A stretch of DNA of 64,000 bases from Maricaulis sp048268525 (GTDB lineage Bacteria; Pseudomonadota; Alphaproteobacteria; Caulobacterales; Maricaulaceae). Of the stretch, positions 17,290-26,597 are shown one piece after another. The DNA is taken from assembly GCF_048268525.1 (NCBI RefSeq), contig NZ_JBLWVH010000017.1, positions 1 through 64,000 on the forward strand, written 5' to 3'. Position numbers and translations under genes: made by a program. Under the pieces are notes generated by a model. It was given only the letters and a program-made list of their open reading frames with translations. It made no database searches and was not told the origin of the DNA. Positions within the stretch are counted from its first letter, which is position 1. Each line of letters starts with the position of its first letter.

Positions 17290-19061
17290 GCATCCGCTCC
17301 CTTGGCGCCAATGGCCTGCTGTGATGGGGTGTCGACTGCCTGGTCTGAGAGGTCGGGCCAATAGACATAGAAGCGGCTGCCCTTGCCCAGGTCCGACTCG
17401 GCCCAGATCCGGCCTCCGGCGCTCGTGACAATCTTGCGGCAAATCGCCAACCCCATCCCGGTTCCCGAATATTCTGCCGCTGAATGCAGGCGTTTGAACG
17501 GTTCGAATATCTGTTCGCAATACTCCGGCTTCATGCCGATACCATTGTCGGACACCGTGAATAGCCAGCCCGCCTCGAAGGGGGAGGCGGAAATCTGGAT
17601 CCGAGGTGGTCCCGATGCGCCGGAGTATTTCAGTGCATTGGCGATCAGGTTCTGAAACACCCGGGAAAAACGGGTCGGGTTTGCGCGCATCGTTTCTGGC
17701 AAGTGAATGACGGCAAACGCGGCCTTCGTTCGGTCGGCCTCCTCGGCGAGATTCTGGCGCGCCAGGTCAATCATGTCGCTCGGCAGAAAGGTTTCAACCT
17801 GGCCCAGGTCATCGCTGGCGCGCGAAAACGAGATCAGATCATCCAGCAGGGCCTGCATGCGGTTGGCCGAATTGGCGCAAACGTCCAGCGCCCGGCGTCC
17901 GTCCGCATCAACCTTGTCGGCATAGCGCCGATGCAGCATTTGCGAGAAATTGGCGATCATCCGCAAGGGTTCGCGCAAATCGTGCGAGGCGGCGAATGAG
18001 AAGCGTTCAAGCTCGGAATTACTCTCTTCGAGGCGGGCAATGAAGGCCTCACGCTCGGCTTCGGCGCGCTTGCGGTCGGACAGGTCGCGAGCTGTTGCCA
18101 CAAAGACGTGCTCGTCCCCCTCTCGGTATTCGGTCACGGCGAGTTCGATCGGGATGGCATGACCGTCGGCATGCCGCCCATCAACTTCGCGGACTTTTCC
18201 GACGATTTCACTCGATCCTGTCTCGATGTAGTGCCGGATGTAGTAGTCGTGCTTGCGGCTGTGCTCGAGCGGCGTGAGGAGGCGGATATTTTCACCGACC
18301 AGCTTGGCCGGATCGTGCCCGAAGACGGTCAGGCAGGCCGGGTTCGCTTCCAGGATGATGCCGGCAGCATTGGTGGTCACGACCGCATCGACGGCGCTCT
18401 GGGTTACCGCGCGAAGCCGCATTTCACTTTGCCGACGAGCCAGTTCGCGCTCACGCTCCTCGGTGATGTCCTCGATTGATCCCGCCAGCCGGATCGCTTC
18501 CTGCGGCCCGGTCCACAGGGCCTGACCGGTGACATGGCACCAAACGTGGTGCCCCTTGTTGTGCATCAACCTGATATCGCGAAAAAAGGGCACGCCCTGG
18601 TCGATATGGCTCCGGATGGCCTCCTGCAGTGGCTCGGCATCATCCGGGTGAACGCGTGAAAAAAAGCCGCTGGAACCTTCGATCGACTGACCTGCCTGGA
18701 TTCCCAAAATCTGCTTGGCGTTGGGCGAGAGAAACAATGTGTCTTCGCCAATATCCCAATCCCATACGCCGATGGCCATGCCGCGCACAACCAGGTCGTA
18801 GCGTTGCTCCGAGAGCTGGCGGACGGCGTTGGCGCGGCGCAGGAGCAAGGATTGTCGGCGGACCATTTGAATGGCCAGCACGAGACCGGCGATGAGCAGG
18901 CTCAACGCCGCCGAGACGCCGGTTTCAATCAGATTGGCGCCGCCCGGTGCCAAGCTGATAAGCAAGGCCTCGGACATGATGAACACAACAACAAGGCTGG
19001 CTATGGCGGGCGAGTACAGCCCGGCCGGAGTTCTCGGGTCGAGGGTCGCGCTCGTTGGCAT
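17286..19061 (-). CDS. PAS-domain sensor histidine kinase
   Basis: About 591 residues. Two hydrophobic helices (about residues 18-60) are followed by two PAS domains (the first around WDWDIGEDTLFLSPNAKQI, the second around QSAVDAVVTTNAAGIILEAN), a coiled coil, a HisKA box (SFAASHDLREPLRMIANFSQ, with the phosphoacceptor His) and an HATPase domain (N box FQNLIANALKYSG, G boxes DNGIGM and GTGMGLAICRKI). The signal is unknown; no GAF/PHY domain, so not a true phytochrome. I start at ATG 19061; the frame runs to 19223 into the tRNA region without a ribosome site. Confidence 0.9.
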   Translation of the reverse strand: MPTSATLDPRTPAGLYSPAIASLVVVFIMSEALLISLAPGGANLIETGVSAALSLLIAGLVLAIQMVRRQSLLLRRANAVRQLSEQRYDLVVRGMAIGVWDWDIGEDTLFLSPNAKQILGIQAGQSIEGSSGFFSRVHPDDAEPLQEAIRSHIDQGVPFFRDIRLMHNKGHHVWCHVTGQALWTGPQEAIRLAGSIEDITEERERELARRQSEMRLRAVTQSAVDAVVTTNAAGIILEANPACLTVFGHDPAKLVGENIRLLTPLEHSRKHDYYIRHYIETGSSEIVGKVREVDGRHADGHAIPIELAVTEYREGDEHVFVATARDLSDRKRAEAEREAFIARLEESNSELERFSFAASHDLREPLRMIANFSQMLHRRYADKVDADGRRALDVCANSANRMQALLDDLISFSRASDDLGQVETFLPSDMIDLARQNLAEEADRTKAAFAVIHLPETMRANPTRFSRVFQNLIANALKYSGASGPPRIQISASPFEAGWLFTVSDNGIGMKPEYCEQIFEPFKRLHSAAEYSGTGMGLAICRKIVTSAGGRIWAESDLGKGSRFYVYWPDLSDQAVDTPSQQAIGAKGADA

Positions 19062-19229
19062 TCTCCGTTGCCTTTCCTGAGTGAGAATCCGATTGGACAC
19101 CGACCCATACCGTGCAGTCAAGACATTGTATGGTTTAAGGTTGTTGGGTGCTTCGCGCATTGGCACGCAGGCCGGAGCGGGCCCTCCAGGCGGAAAGGCC
19201 AGCGCATGCGGTGCACAAACCAACGAAGC

Positions 19230-19306
19230 TGGTGACCCCGACTGGATTCGAACCAGTGGCCTACAGATTAGGAATCTGTTGCTCTATCCGACTGAGCTAC
19301 GGGGCC
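19230..19306 (-). tRNA. tRNA-Arg (anticodon CCT)
   Basis: 77 bases on the minus strand with encoded CCA (19230-19232). Acceptor arms GGCCCCG and CGGGGTC pair with one G-T. The anticodon stem ACAGA/TCTGT encloses TTCCTAA, giving CCT. D-loop AGCTCAGTCGGATAGAG and T-arm CTGGTTCGAATCCAG are standard. Confidence 0.97.
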
Positions 19307-19428
19307 GACCAGAATGCCTAACTGGAATAGTTGAATTCCTGACGCAAGTGCGAACTTCGGTCCGTCGGTGGCTTGCGGACATCGTGTGGTTCCGCCAGCC
19401 GGAAACCCATTCTTAACCAGTGGCTCAA

Positions 19429-19444
19429 TTAAGCCTTTGTTTAC
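19429..19444 (+). promoter_or_regulatory. CtrA-like binding site (candidate)
   Basis: TTAAGCCTTTGTTTAC fits the CtrA consensus TTAA-N7-TTAAC with one mismatch, about 72 bases upstream of the S8 protease start. CtrA is the cell-cycle regulator of this bacterial group. Single sites like this occur by chance, so the call is weak. Confidence 0.3.
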
Positions 19445-19515
19445 AACGTCTGTTAGCGGGGGCGAAAAGTAAGTGGGCGATATTGGTCGCATGTAAATGG
19501 GCTGGGAGGCTCCTC

Positions 19516-22398
19516 ATGCGTCAATATTTGAAGTCCGGAGCTGCAGCGATTGCACTCTTGTCCCTGACCGGGGCAATGATGCCTGCACATGCGCAGGAGT
19601 CCGATGATGACGCGAATGGCGACGGGCTGAATTTCCTCCATCCCTATCGCGGCGACATCAACCCTTTCCGGGGCGACATCAACCCCTTCCAGGGCGATAT
19701 CAATCCGTTCCGAGGTGACATTAATCCCTTTTATGGAGACATCTCTCCATTCTGGGGCGACATCAATCCATTCTGGGGCGATATCAATCCCTTTGGCGGG
19801 GACATCAATCCCTTCTTCAGTGACGACATCAATCCGTTCTGGGGCGATATCAATCCGTTCGGCGATGACATCAATCCCTTCTGGAGCGACATCAATCCTT
19901 TCTGGCAGGATGTCGGCCCGCTCTGGGGTGATCTCAATACCGCGTGGAATGAGGCGGCGGCCGGCGGAGGCGACTACACGACGATCGCCAATGACATGGC
20001 GTCGGTCATCGATCGCGCCGAGGATGTGTTCGGTGCCGCCATTGAAGCGCGGACCGGTCAGACGATGGACGAGGCCTTCCTCGACGCCCTGCTGGCGCGC
20101 TTCGGCATTGATCTTGACGATCCGGACAGCCTGGCCTCGGTCAGTGTCGGCCAGCGGTCGGAATTCTTCCTGACCTTCTATGACAGCCTGATGGGCTTCT
20201 CCGGCGTCGACCATATCGATCACTGGATGCCGGCCATCAATTGGTCACCGGCCATGGCCGCCAGCTATGACTGGGGCCGGGCCCCGCTGGTTGGCGTGCT
20301 CGATTTCAGCGTCAATACGGTCGATGGCTCAAGCTTCCGCGGACAGGGCGGCGAGCGTGACTATCTCAATGTCAATCACGGCAATGCCGTCGCCAGCCTG
20401 ATCGGTGCGCCGGTCGATGGTGTCGGTGTCATGGGTGTCGCACCGCATGCGGCCTTGCGTTTTTACAATCCGTTCGACGAATCCCATACGGCCGGCTGGG
20501 ATGATGTTGCCGCCGGGGTTGAGTCCCTGGCCAATGGTGGCACTTCCGTCATCAACATGTCACTGGGCGTGCCCGGCTGGACCCTGCACCAGGAATGGGC
20601 GGAGGTCTTCCGCCAGGATCGGGTGGCGCGCCATGCCGATGATCTGACCTTCGTGATCGCCGCCGGCAATGACGGTGTCACGCAGACGGTGGACCTCGAC
20701 TGGACCGGTGTCTCGGTGCTCGACAATCTGCTTCTCGTCGGATCGGTCGACCCGAACGGCAATATCTCGTCCTTCTCCAATACGCCGGGCGAAGCCTGCT
20801 TGCTGACCAATGGTGTTTGCGAGACCGGCTCGCGCCTGATGGACCGTTTCCTGGTTGCACCGGGTGAGCTCCTCCTCGTCGATGACGGCGAAGGCGGTGT
20901 GACCCGCGTGTCGGGGACCTCTTTTGCGGCGCCGCTGGTGTCCGGTGCGGCGGCCCTGGTCAAGGGGTGGTGGTATTGGCTCGACGGCAGCGAAGTGGCG
21001 GATGTCCTGCTCTTGTCGGCGCGGGATCTCGGCGAGCCGGGTGTCGACGCGGTCTATGGCCACGGCATGCTCGATGTCGCTGGCGCCATGTCACCGCTGG
21101 ATGCGGCCAATCTCTACGGGCTGGACAAACACAGCAATCCGGTCGAAGCGGCGGAATTGATCATCACCGGTGGTCGTCTGTCACTGCGCCATTCCAACAA
21201 GCATTATGTCACAGTGTTCGAGGATATCGGCGACAGCTATCGCGACTTCTCGATCGCGGTGGACGATCTGATCGTTGGCAGCTCGCTGGCGGAATCGGTC
21301 GCCAATGCCTATGCCGAACAATATATCTATGAGCGGACCAGCGCGTCGCTGAACGGGACCAGCTTCTCGGATATCAACAGCGCGTCCCGGGTCCTGTCCC
21401 GGCGCGGCAATCTGATGGTGACGGCCACGGCCTCCAGGCTGGATCCGTCCAATGTCGGCTATGCCCGTGATCTTGGCTTCCATGCCGGTGTCGAGCTGAC
21501 CGATACGGAAAGCGGCCGGTCCATGAAATTCGGTGTCGGTGAGGGCGCCTTGGCGCTGTCCAGCCAGACCGGCTTCAATCTCTTCTCGGACCATCGTCCG
21601 GAAAGCGGTGGGGTGAACCCGGTCCTCGGCTTTGCCTCCGGCGGTGCCTATGCCGCCAGCACATTCAACATGGACGGCGATCTGCAAGTCTCCTTCGGTA
21701 TCACGACCACCCATGAGCAAGCGCTCTATGTGATGCCGGGCACTGGCGAGGAGCGCGCCCTGTTTGACAGCGTTGCGCCTTACCAGGCCTTCGCCGCCAA
21801 TATCGATCTCAGCTATCCGCTGAGCGATCTTGTAACGGTCAATGGCTCGCTGACCCAGCTGCACGAGGCGACCGGCCTGCTCGGTGCCCAGGGCGGCAGT
21901 GTCCTGGCCCTTGAGGGCGGTGCGGACACGACCGCCCTGACCTTTGGTGTCGACGCCCGGCCGTCCTCGCGGATCTCCCTGAGCGCGTCGATGACCATGG
22001 CCCAGACGCGGACCACGGCCTTTGATGGCGGCCTGCTCGACATTGCCGAGCGTATCGACAGCACTGCGGCACAGGTCTCCATCCGCTACGAGGCGCTGTT
22101 CTCGAACAATGATGGTGTCCGCTTCAGCATGGTTCAGCCGCTCCATATCGAAAGCGGTGCCCTTGGCTATACCGGGATGGCGGTCACCGATCGCGAGACG
22201 GGTGAGCTGGGTGTCCAGAGCGATACCTGGGAGCTGGGTGGTCGGCGTCCGGTCTATGCCGAGGTCATCTATGCGACCGAGCTGGGATCATCGGACCGTC
22301 GTTTGAGCGTCTTCAGTCGCCAGCAATTGTCCGGCGACGAGCAGGCCTCGGAGTTCTCGGCCGCGACCAGCGGTGTGCGCTTCGAAATGCGCTTCTGA
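19516..22398 (+). CDS. secreted S8 (subtilase) protease with GDINPF heptad repeats and barrel-like C-terminus
   Basis: About 960 residues. A signal peptide (residues 1-26, ending PAHAQ) is followed by an acidic linker and, at about 43-140, twelve clear and two degenerate copies of a seven-residue repeat [RWQY]GDINPF. The subtilase domain follows with D263 (GVLDFS), H288 (NHGNAVASL), the oxyanion AAGNDG and S469 (SGTSFAAP). The last ~300 residues are rich in alternating beta strands and end in RFEMRF, as in autotransporter-type barrels, so the protein is probably surface-exposed or outer-membrane bound. GGGAGG at 19504-19509 fixes the start. The barrel call is by pattern only. Confidence 0.8.
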   Translation: MRQYLKSGAAAIALLSLTGAMMPAHAQESDDDANGDGLNFLHPYRGDINPFRGDINPFQGDINPFRGDINPFYGDISPFWGDINPFWGDINPFGGDINPFFSDDINPFWGDINPFGDDINPFWSDINPFWQDVGPLWGDLNTAWNEAAAGGGDYTTIANDMASVIDRAEDVFGAAIEARTGQTMDEAFLDALLARFGIDLDDPDSLASVSVGQRSEFFLTFYDSLMGFSGVDHIDHWMPAINWSPAMAASYDWGRAPLVGVLDFSVNTVDGSSFRGQGGERDYLNVNHGNAVASLIGAPVDGVGVMGVAPHAALRFYNPFDESHTAGWDDVAAGVESLANGGTSVINMSLGVPGWTLHQEWAEVFRQDRVARHADDLTFVIAAGNDGVTQTVDLDWTGVSVLDNLLLVGSVDPNGNISSFSNTPGEACLLTNGVCETGSRLMDRFLVAPGELLLVDDGEGGVTRVSGTSFAAPLVSGAAALVKGWWYWLDGSEVADVLLLSARDLGEPGVDAVYGHGMLDVAGAMSPLDAANLYGLDKHSNPVEAAELIITGGRLSLRHSNKHYVTVFEDIGDSYRDFSIAVDDLIVGSSLAESVANAYAEQYIYERTSASLNGTSFSDINSASRVLSRRGNLMVTATASRLDPSNVGYARDLGFHAGVELTDTESGRSMKFGVGEGALALSSQTGFNLFSDHRPESGGVNPVLGFASGGAYAASTFNMDGDLQVSFGITTTHEQALYVMPGTGEERALFDSVAPYQAFAANIDLSYPLSDLVTVNGSLTQLHEATGLLGAQGGSVLALEGGADTTALTFGVDARPSSRISLSASMTMAQTRTTAFDGGLLDIAERIDSTAAQVSIRYEALFSNNDGVRFSMVQPLHIESGALGYTGMAVTDRETGELGVQSDTWELGGRRPVYAEVIYATELGSSDRRLSVFSRQQLSGDEQASEFSAATSGVRFEMRF
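19642..19932 (+). repeat. 21-bp in-frame repeat coding for GDINPF heptads
   Basis: The DNA under the protein heptads repeats with a period of 21 bp (24 bp at one place, where the unit is FSDDINPF). The core GACATCAA(C/T)CC is strongly kept at DNA level while the first codon of each unit varies (Arg, Gln, Tyr, Trp, Gly). The repeats are therefore both a protein feature and a possible site of slippage or copy-number change. Confidence 0.9.
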
Positions 22399-22421
22399 TC
22401 CTCGCGGCGGCGCGTTGAAAG

Positions 22422-22453
22422 AGGGCCGTCGGCGAGCGCTGGCGGCCCTTTTC
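22422..22453 (+). terminator. intrinsic terminator after the S8 protease gene
   Basis: A 7-bp perfect stem, AGGGCCG (22422-22428) with CGGCCCT (22443-22449), followed by TTTT and a C. It lies 24 bases after the protease stop and before the next gene's start, so the two genes are probably separate transcripts. Confidence 0.7.
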
Positions 22454-22560
22454 ATTTGTCTCGCTTCGCGGGTGGGCGCCCTTCATTAGGCATTCCTTTA
22501 ACGGAGACTGCTAGAGTTCGGCATCAAGGGCGTCCAAAGCGATGCGTTCGGAGAGAGTTT

Positions 22561-25125
22561 GTGCGTTTGCCTGCAAGTCCACTGGCGATAGTTGCGGTCG
22601 TCCTGAGCTTTGTTCTGGCTCTGGTGCCATCCGCTGTTCGCGCGCAAGACTCTGAAACAGTTCACACTTTTTCGGAAGCAGTTGATGCGGCGCGCTCCGT
22701 CATGATGGCCGATCCGACGGCTGCCCTATCCCTGGCCGAGCGTGCGGAAGTATTGGCTGGTCAGCTCATAAATAATGAACGTGATGAAGCATTGGCAACG
22801 GCCGAATGGCTACAGTCCGAAGCGTTGACCCGCATGGGGCGTGCCGAGGATGCACACCCGCACGCCCTCGAGGCGCTAGGCCGATTGGGCGAGGCTCCGG
22901 CCGAGACAAAACTGCTGGCTGACATCTTCACCTCGCTCGGGCGGATCGAGAAAGTATTGGGCGCGCACGGCGAGGCCCTTGAACATTATCAGCGCGCTTA
23001 TGAAATCTATCGCGATGTTGGGGAGCTTCGCAGCGAATCGATCGCACTCCAGTCCATGGCGTCCGTCTATTCCGACGCCCGGCAATATGAGCGCGCCGTT
23101 GAGTATTTCAGGGACGCGCTTGATCGCTATCAGGACCCGGCGCTTGATCTTGCGGCCCACAATAATCTGGCAAACGCCCTGACCCAGCTCGAGCGCTATG
23201 ATGAGGCCGCCGCGTCCTATGCGCAGGCGAGGGCGCTCGCAGACGCCATGGGCAGCGCAATCCTTGAAGCACGTGTGCTTAACAACCTGGCCAATTTGCA
23301 GCTCGAGTTGGCGGATTATGACGGGGCAGACGCGACGATTGATGCGGCTTTCAGCCTCGTCGCTGATGACGGCACGTTTGAATGGGTCCGGTTCTTCTGG
23401 GGTGTGCGCGCGCAGATCGCCTATGGCCGCGGTGACCCTCAAAGCGCTGTCAGATTCCTTGGCGTCGCTTTCCGCGATGTCGAGATCGCGACGACATCGC
23501 AGAACTTCATGGAATTGCACGGGAGTGCAGCAGAGATTTATGCCGCCCACGGCGACTGGGGCTTGGCCTACGACCATTTGCAGGCGTTCAAACGCCTGAC
23601 CGACGAGCGGGCGGCTTTCGCGAGCTCGGCCAATAGCGCTCTGGTGGGGGCCCAGTTCGACTTCACGGAACAGGAACTCGAAATCCAGCAATTGCGTTCC
23701 GAGGGCCTTGAACAGGCGCTCGAACTGGCCCGGGCGCGCCAGGCCCGCAACATGATGATTGCCACGGGCATCGGTGTGCTCTGTCTCGTCATTGCCGGGA
23801 TCGTGTTTGCCAGAAGCCGCGTGGCGCGTGCGAAGGCGCGGGCATTGTCAGACAGCCTCTATACGGACGCCAGTACGGGGCTGCCCACCCACGCGGCCAT
23901 GCTTCGCGACCTGGCCGGGGTCATGGCCAGGACGGGCAAGGCGCCGGTTGTCATCGCGGTCCAGATCAAGCGCCGCAAGCATTTGTCCGGCGCGCTCGGT
24001 TACCGGGTCTATTCGCGTTTTGAGCAGGCCGTTGCTGACCGCCTGGCCGGTGGCAATTATCCGGTGACGGTGTACCGGCTCCTGCCGGGATTGTTCGGAT
24101 TGCTGCAGCCCTCCGCCGACACGCGCGAGGCCTGCGCCGTGGCCCGGGATGTAACAGGATTGTTCGAATCCGCCGTCCAGGTCGACGATCTCAATATCGA
24201 TGTCGGGATCATTTGTGGTCTGGCACGGGACGACGATGCAGAGACCGCCATTCGCCAGGCTCATCTGGCGATCGATCAGGCGCGCAACCACAATCAGTCC
24301 CATGCCGAATTTGATCCGGACATGTACGGCAATCCCGCGGCGAACCTGTCATTGATGAGCGAAATGATGCGGGCGACGGAAAAGGGTGAGATGTCGCTCT
24401 ATTACCAGCCAAAGCTGAAAGTACGTACCGGGCAGTATGAATCCGTGGAAGCGCTCAGCCGCTGGTTCCATCCCGAGCGGGGCTTCATTTCGCCGGATCA
24501 ATTCATTCCGCAAGCCGAGGAAACCGGGCATATCCGGCCCTTCACCGAGTGGGTTTTCCGGCAAAGCATCGAGGACCAGAAACGTCTGCTCGCCGAAGGA
24601 AAGCCGATCGCCATCGCCATCAATATTTCCGGCGCCTTGGTCGGCGATCCGGAATTCGCGCGCACAGTCCGTTCCATGATTGTCAGTGCCAGCGGACCGA
24701 TCACGCTCGAAATCACCGAGACGGCCGTGATGACCAATCCGGAGAAGGCGATCGAGCACCTCAATGCGTGGCGTGAATCCGGCGCCCGGATCTCCATCGA
24801 TGATTATGGTACCGGCCAGTCCTCGCTGGCATATCTGCAGATGATCCCCAGCGATGAGCTGAAGCTTGACCGTCAGTTCGTGTCCAACCTGAATGCCAAT
24901 GCGCGCGGCCGGATGCTGATAAAGTCGACCATCGACCTGGCGCACAATCTTGGTTTGGAGGTTGTCGCTGAAGGGGTCGAGACAGAGCCCGATTTTGCCG
25001 CGCTGAAGCTTCTAGGCAGCGACTGGATCCAAGGCTATCACTTGTCCAGACCCTTGCCGTTTGCCGAGCTGACAGAGTTTCTGGCAACGCCGGAAGAGAC
25101 GATCCTGAGGTCTCAGTCTTCCTGA
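22561..25125 (+). CDS. TPR / degenerate GGDEF / EAL membrane protein (probable c-di-GMP phosphodiesterase)
   Basis: About 854 residues: a signal peptide (1-30), a periplasmic TPR-rich region (to about residue 390), one transmembrane helix (IATGIGVLCLVIAGIVFA), a GGDEF-like domain without the GG[DE]EF active site, and a C-terminal EAL domain. The EAL domain keeps ESVEAL, NIS, EITE, IDDYGTG, DELKLD and EGVE, so phosphodiesterase activity on c-di-GMP is likely. The TPR region could sense periplasmic ligands or partners. The GTG start at 22561 has GGAGAG five bases upstream; the open frame before it overlaps the terminator. Confidence 0.87.
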   Translation: MRLPASPLAIVAVVLSFVLALVPSAVRAQDSETVHTFSEAVDAARSVMMADPTAALSLAERAEVLAGQLINNERDEALATAEWLQSEALTRMGRAEDAHPHALEALGRLGEAPAETKLLADIFTSLGRIEKVLGAHGEALEHYQRAYEIYRDVGELRSESIALQSMASVYSDARQYERAVEYFRDALDRYQDPALDLAAHNNLANALTQLERYDEAAASYAQARALADAMGSAILEARVLNNLANLQLELADYDGADATIDAAFSLVADDGTFEWVRFFWGVRAQIAYGRGDPQSAVRFLGVAFRDVEIATTSQNFMELHGSAAEIYAAHGDWGLAYDHLQAFKRLTDERAAFASSANSALVGAQFDFTEQELEIQQLRSEGLEQALELARARQARNMMIATGIGVLCLVIAGIVFARSRVARAKARALSDSLYTDASTGLPTHAAMLRDLAGVMARTGKAPVVIAVQIKRRKHLSGALGYRVYSRFEQAVADRLAGGNYPVTVYRLLPGLFGLLQPSADTREACAVARDVTGLFESAVQVDDLNIDVGIICGLARDDDAETAIRQAHLAIDQARNHNQSHAEFDPDMYGNPAANLSLMSEMMRATEKGEMSLYYQPKLKVRTGQYESVEALSRWFHPERGFISPDQFIPQAEETGHIRPFTEWVFRQSIEDQKRLLAEGKPIAIAINISGALVGDPEFARTVRSMIVSASGPITLEITETAVMTNPEKAIEHLNAWRESGARISIDDYGTGQSSLAYLQMIPSDELKLDRQFVSNLNANARGRMLIKSTIDLAHNLGLEVVAEGVETEPDFAALKLLGSDWIQGYHLSRPLPFAELTEFLATPEETILRSQSS

Positions 25126-25150
25126 CGGCCTGGCGCGAAAGTGGTGCGTG

Positions 25151-25801
25151 TCACGGACTTGCAGGCTGAAGCCCGTCTTGCTTCAGGCGCCAGACCAGCA
25201 GGTCGATGCGGTCCTGTCCGAAGAAGGGTTCGCCCTTCCAGACCAGGGTCGGGACGCCCCAATGACCGGCGGCTGTGAGGGCTGCCTCATTGTCGGCGAG
25301 GATGGCATCGAGGCGGTCTGCATCGGTTTCGGCGGTCGAGATCAGGGTGTCTGCATCCAGTCCGCAGCCGGTCAGTGCATCCTCAAGGGTGCCCGCTGCC
25401 GTCCAGTCTTCACCGGACCAGATTTTCGATGAAATTGCCGACAGTGCGGCGAGGCCTGATCCTGTTTCCGCCGCGGCCAGTCCGATCCGGGTCAGGCGGT
25501 GGATGTGCGGCTGGTCGGGCGCGGCGCGCTTGCGGTCGGCCTGCATCAATACCGGGTCGGGCGAGGGCAGGCCGATCGGCATGCCGAGATACTCGGCCAG
25601 GCGCAGCACGTCGGTGAGCAGATAGCCCATCCACATCGGGTCTTCGCGCTCGAAGAAGTCGGGCTGGCGCAGGGCCAGGGGCCGCACCGGCCGGACATTG
25701 ATGGTGAGATCCCACTCCGCTTCCAGCGCCACGAGGCGTGGCAGGGCGAGATAGGAATAGGGGCTGCGAAAGGACCAGAACAGGTCGACAAGATGGGGCA
25801 T
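25151..25801 (-). CDS. 2-hydroxychromene-2-carboxylate isomerase, DsbA/GST-kappa family
   Basis: 216 residues. DLFWSFRSPYSYLALPRL near the N-terminus carries the catalytic Ser of the HCCA isomerase family (thioredoxin fold with helical insertion), and the C-terminal AGHWGVPTLVWKGEPFFGQDR is the cis-Pro loop. The family isomerises 2-hydroxychromene-2-carboxylate in naphthalene breakdown, but many members are general glutathione-dependent enzymes, and no degradation cluster is present here. The ATG at 25801 has no strong ribosome site. Confidence 0.85.
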   Translation of the reverse strand: MPHLVDLFWSFRSPYSYLALPRLVALEAEWDLTINVRPVRPLALRQPDFFEREDPMWMGYLLTDVLRLAEYLGMPIGLPSPDPVLMQADRKRAAPDQPHIHRLTRIGLAAAETGSGLAALSAISSKIWSGEDWTAAGTLEDALTGCGLDADTLISTAETDADRLDAILADNEAALTAAGHWGVPTLVWKGEPFFGQDRIDLLVWRLKQDGLQPASP

Positions 25802-25836
25802 GGCGGCAGTCTAGGGCCGGCTGGGCGCCAGACAAG

Positions 25837-25868
25837 CAAAAGGGCGGGGCCCTGCGGCGCCCGCCCTT
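25837..25868 (-). terminator. intrinsic terminator of the chemoreceptor-like gene
   Basis: A 9-bp perfect stem, AAGGGCGGG (25840-25848) with CCCGCCCTT (25860-25868). Read on the minus strand it ends in a T-run (CCCTTTTGC) about 24 bases past the stop of the minus-strand chemoreceptor-like gene. Confidence 0.7.
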
Positions 25869-25891
25869 GCTGTTCGGCTGTATGGCCCGGT

Positions 25892-26473
25892 CTAGCGGAC
25901 CTGGTCGCGCAGCGTGTTGAGCTGGCTGGCCACTTCCTGGGTCGCCTGGGTCATCTGGTCGACGGCTTCCTTGCCGCGCGCCACCGACTGGCCGGAACCG
26001 CGAACACCATCGAGGATTTCCTTGACCTCATTGTCGAGCGCCGAGATGCGCGAGGCAATGTCCTCGGTGGCCTTGGCGGTCTGGCCGGCCAGCGCTTTCA
26101 CTTCACCGGCGACAACCGCAAAGCCGCGACCGGCATCGCCGGCGCGAGCGGCCTCGATGGTCGCGTTCAGGGCCAGAAGATTGGTCTGGCTGGCAATCGC
26201 TTCAATCGTCGACAGGATGGCGTTGATGCGCTGTGAGGCGTCGGTGAGGGCCTCGACGCGGCGCTCGAGCACCTGGCTCGATTCCTCGACCTGGTTCATC
26301 GCATCGCGGGCCACCTGGGCAGCCTCGGCGCCCTGCGAGGCGCGGGCCGCTGATTCGCCAACGGCTTCAGCGATGGCATTGGCGTCGGTGGTGGCGCCCT
26401 CATGGGCAGAGGCATCGTCGGTATAAGCGTAGGCGTTCATCGGAGGGGTGTCCCTGATTGAAATGTCAGCCAT
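25892..26473 (-). CDS. soluble methyl-accepting chemotaxis-like protein
   Basis: About 193 residues with no transmembrane segment. The middle holds the strongly conserved chemoreceptor hairpin (IASQTNLLALNATIEAARAG then GRGFAVVAGEVKALAGQT), flanked by helices with heptad character. No sensory domain is left, only a short acidic N-terminus. It could be a stand-alone signalling module binding CheA/CheW, or an accessory adaptor. The start is uncertain: ATG 26473, TTG 26479 or ATG 26440 are possible, none with a strong ribosome site. Confidence 0.7.
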   Translation of the reverse strand: MADISIRDTPPMNAYAYTDDASAHEGATTDANAIAEAVGESAARASQGAEAAQVARDAMNQVEESSQVLERRVEALTDASQRINAILSTIEAIASQTNLLALNATIEAARAGDAGRGFAVVAGEVKALAGQTAKATEDIASRISALDNEVKEILDGVRGSGQSVARGKEAVDQMTQATQEVASQLNTLRDQVR

Positions 26474-26597
26474 CAGCAATAGCGGTAGTTGGTAAACGGA
26501 ATGGTAAACGGGCCAGCCAATTTTCCGCCTATTTTGGGTTAGTCATATTGAATAATGCAACTTATAAGGGTATTCATTATCGGGCATGGAGACCGAT

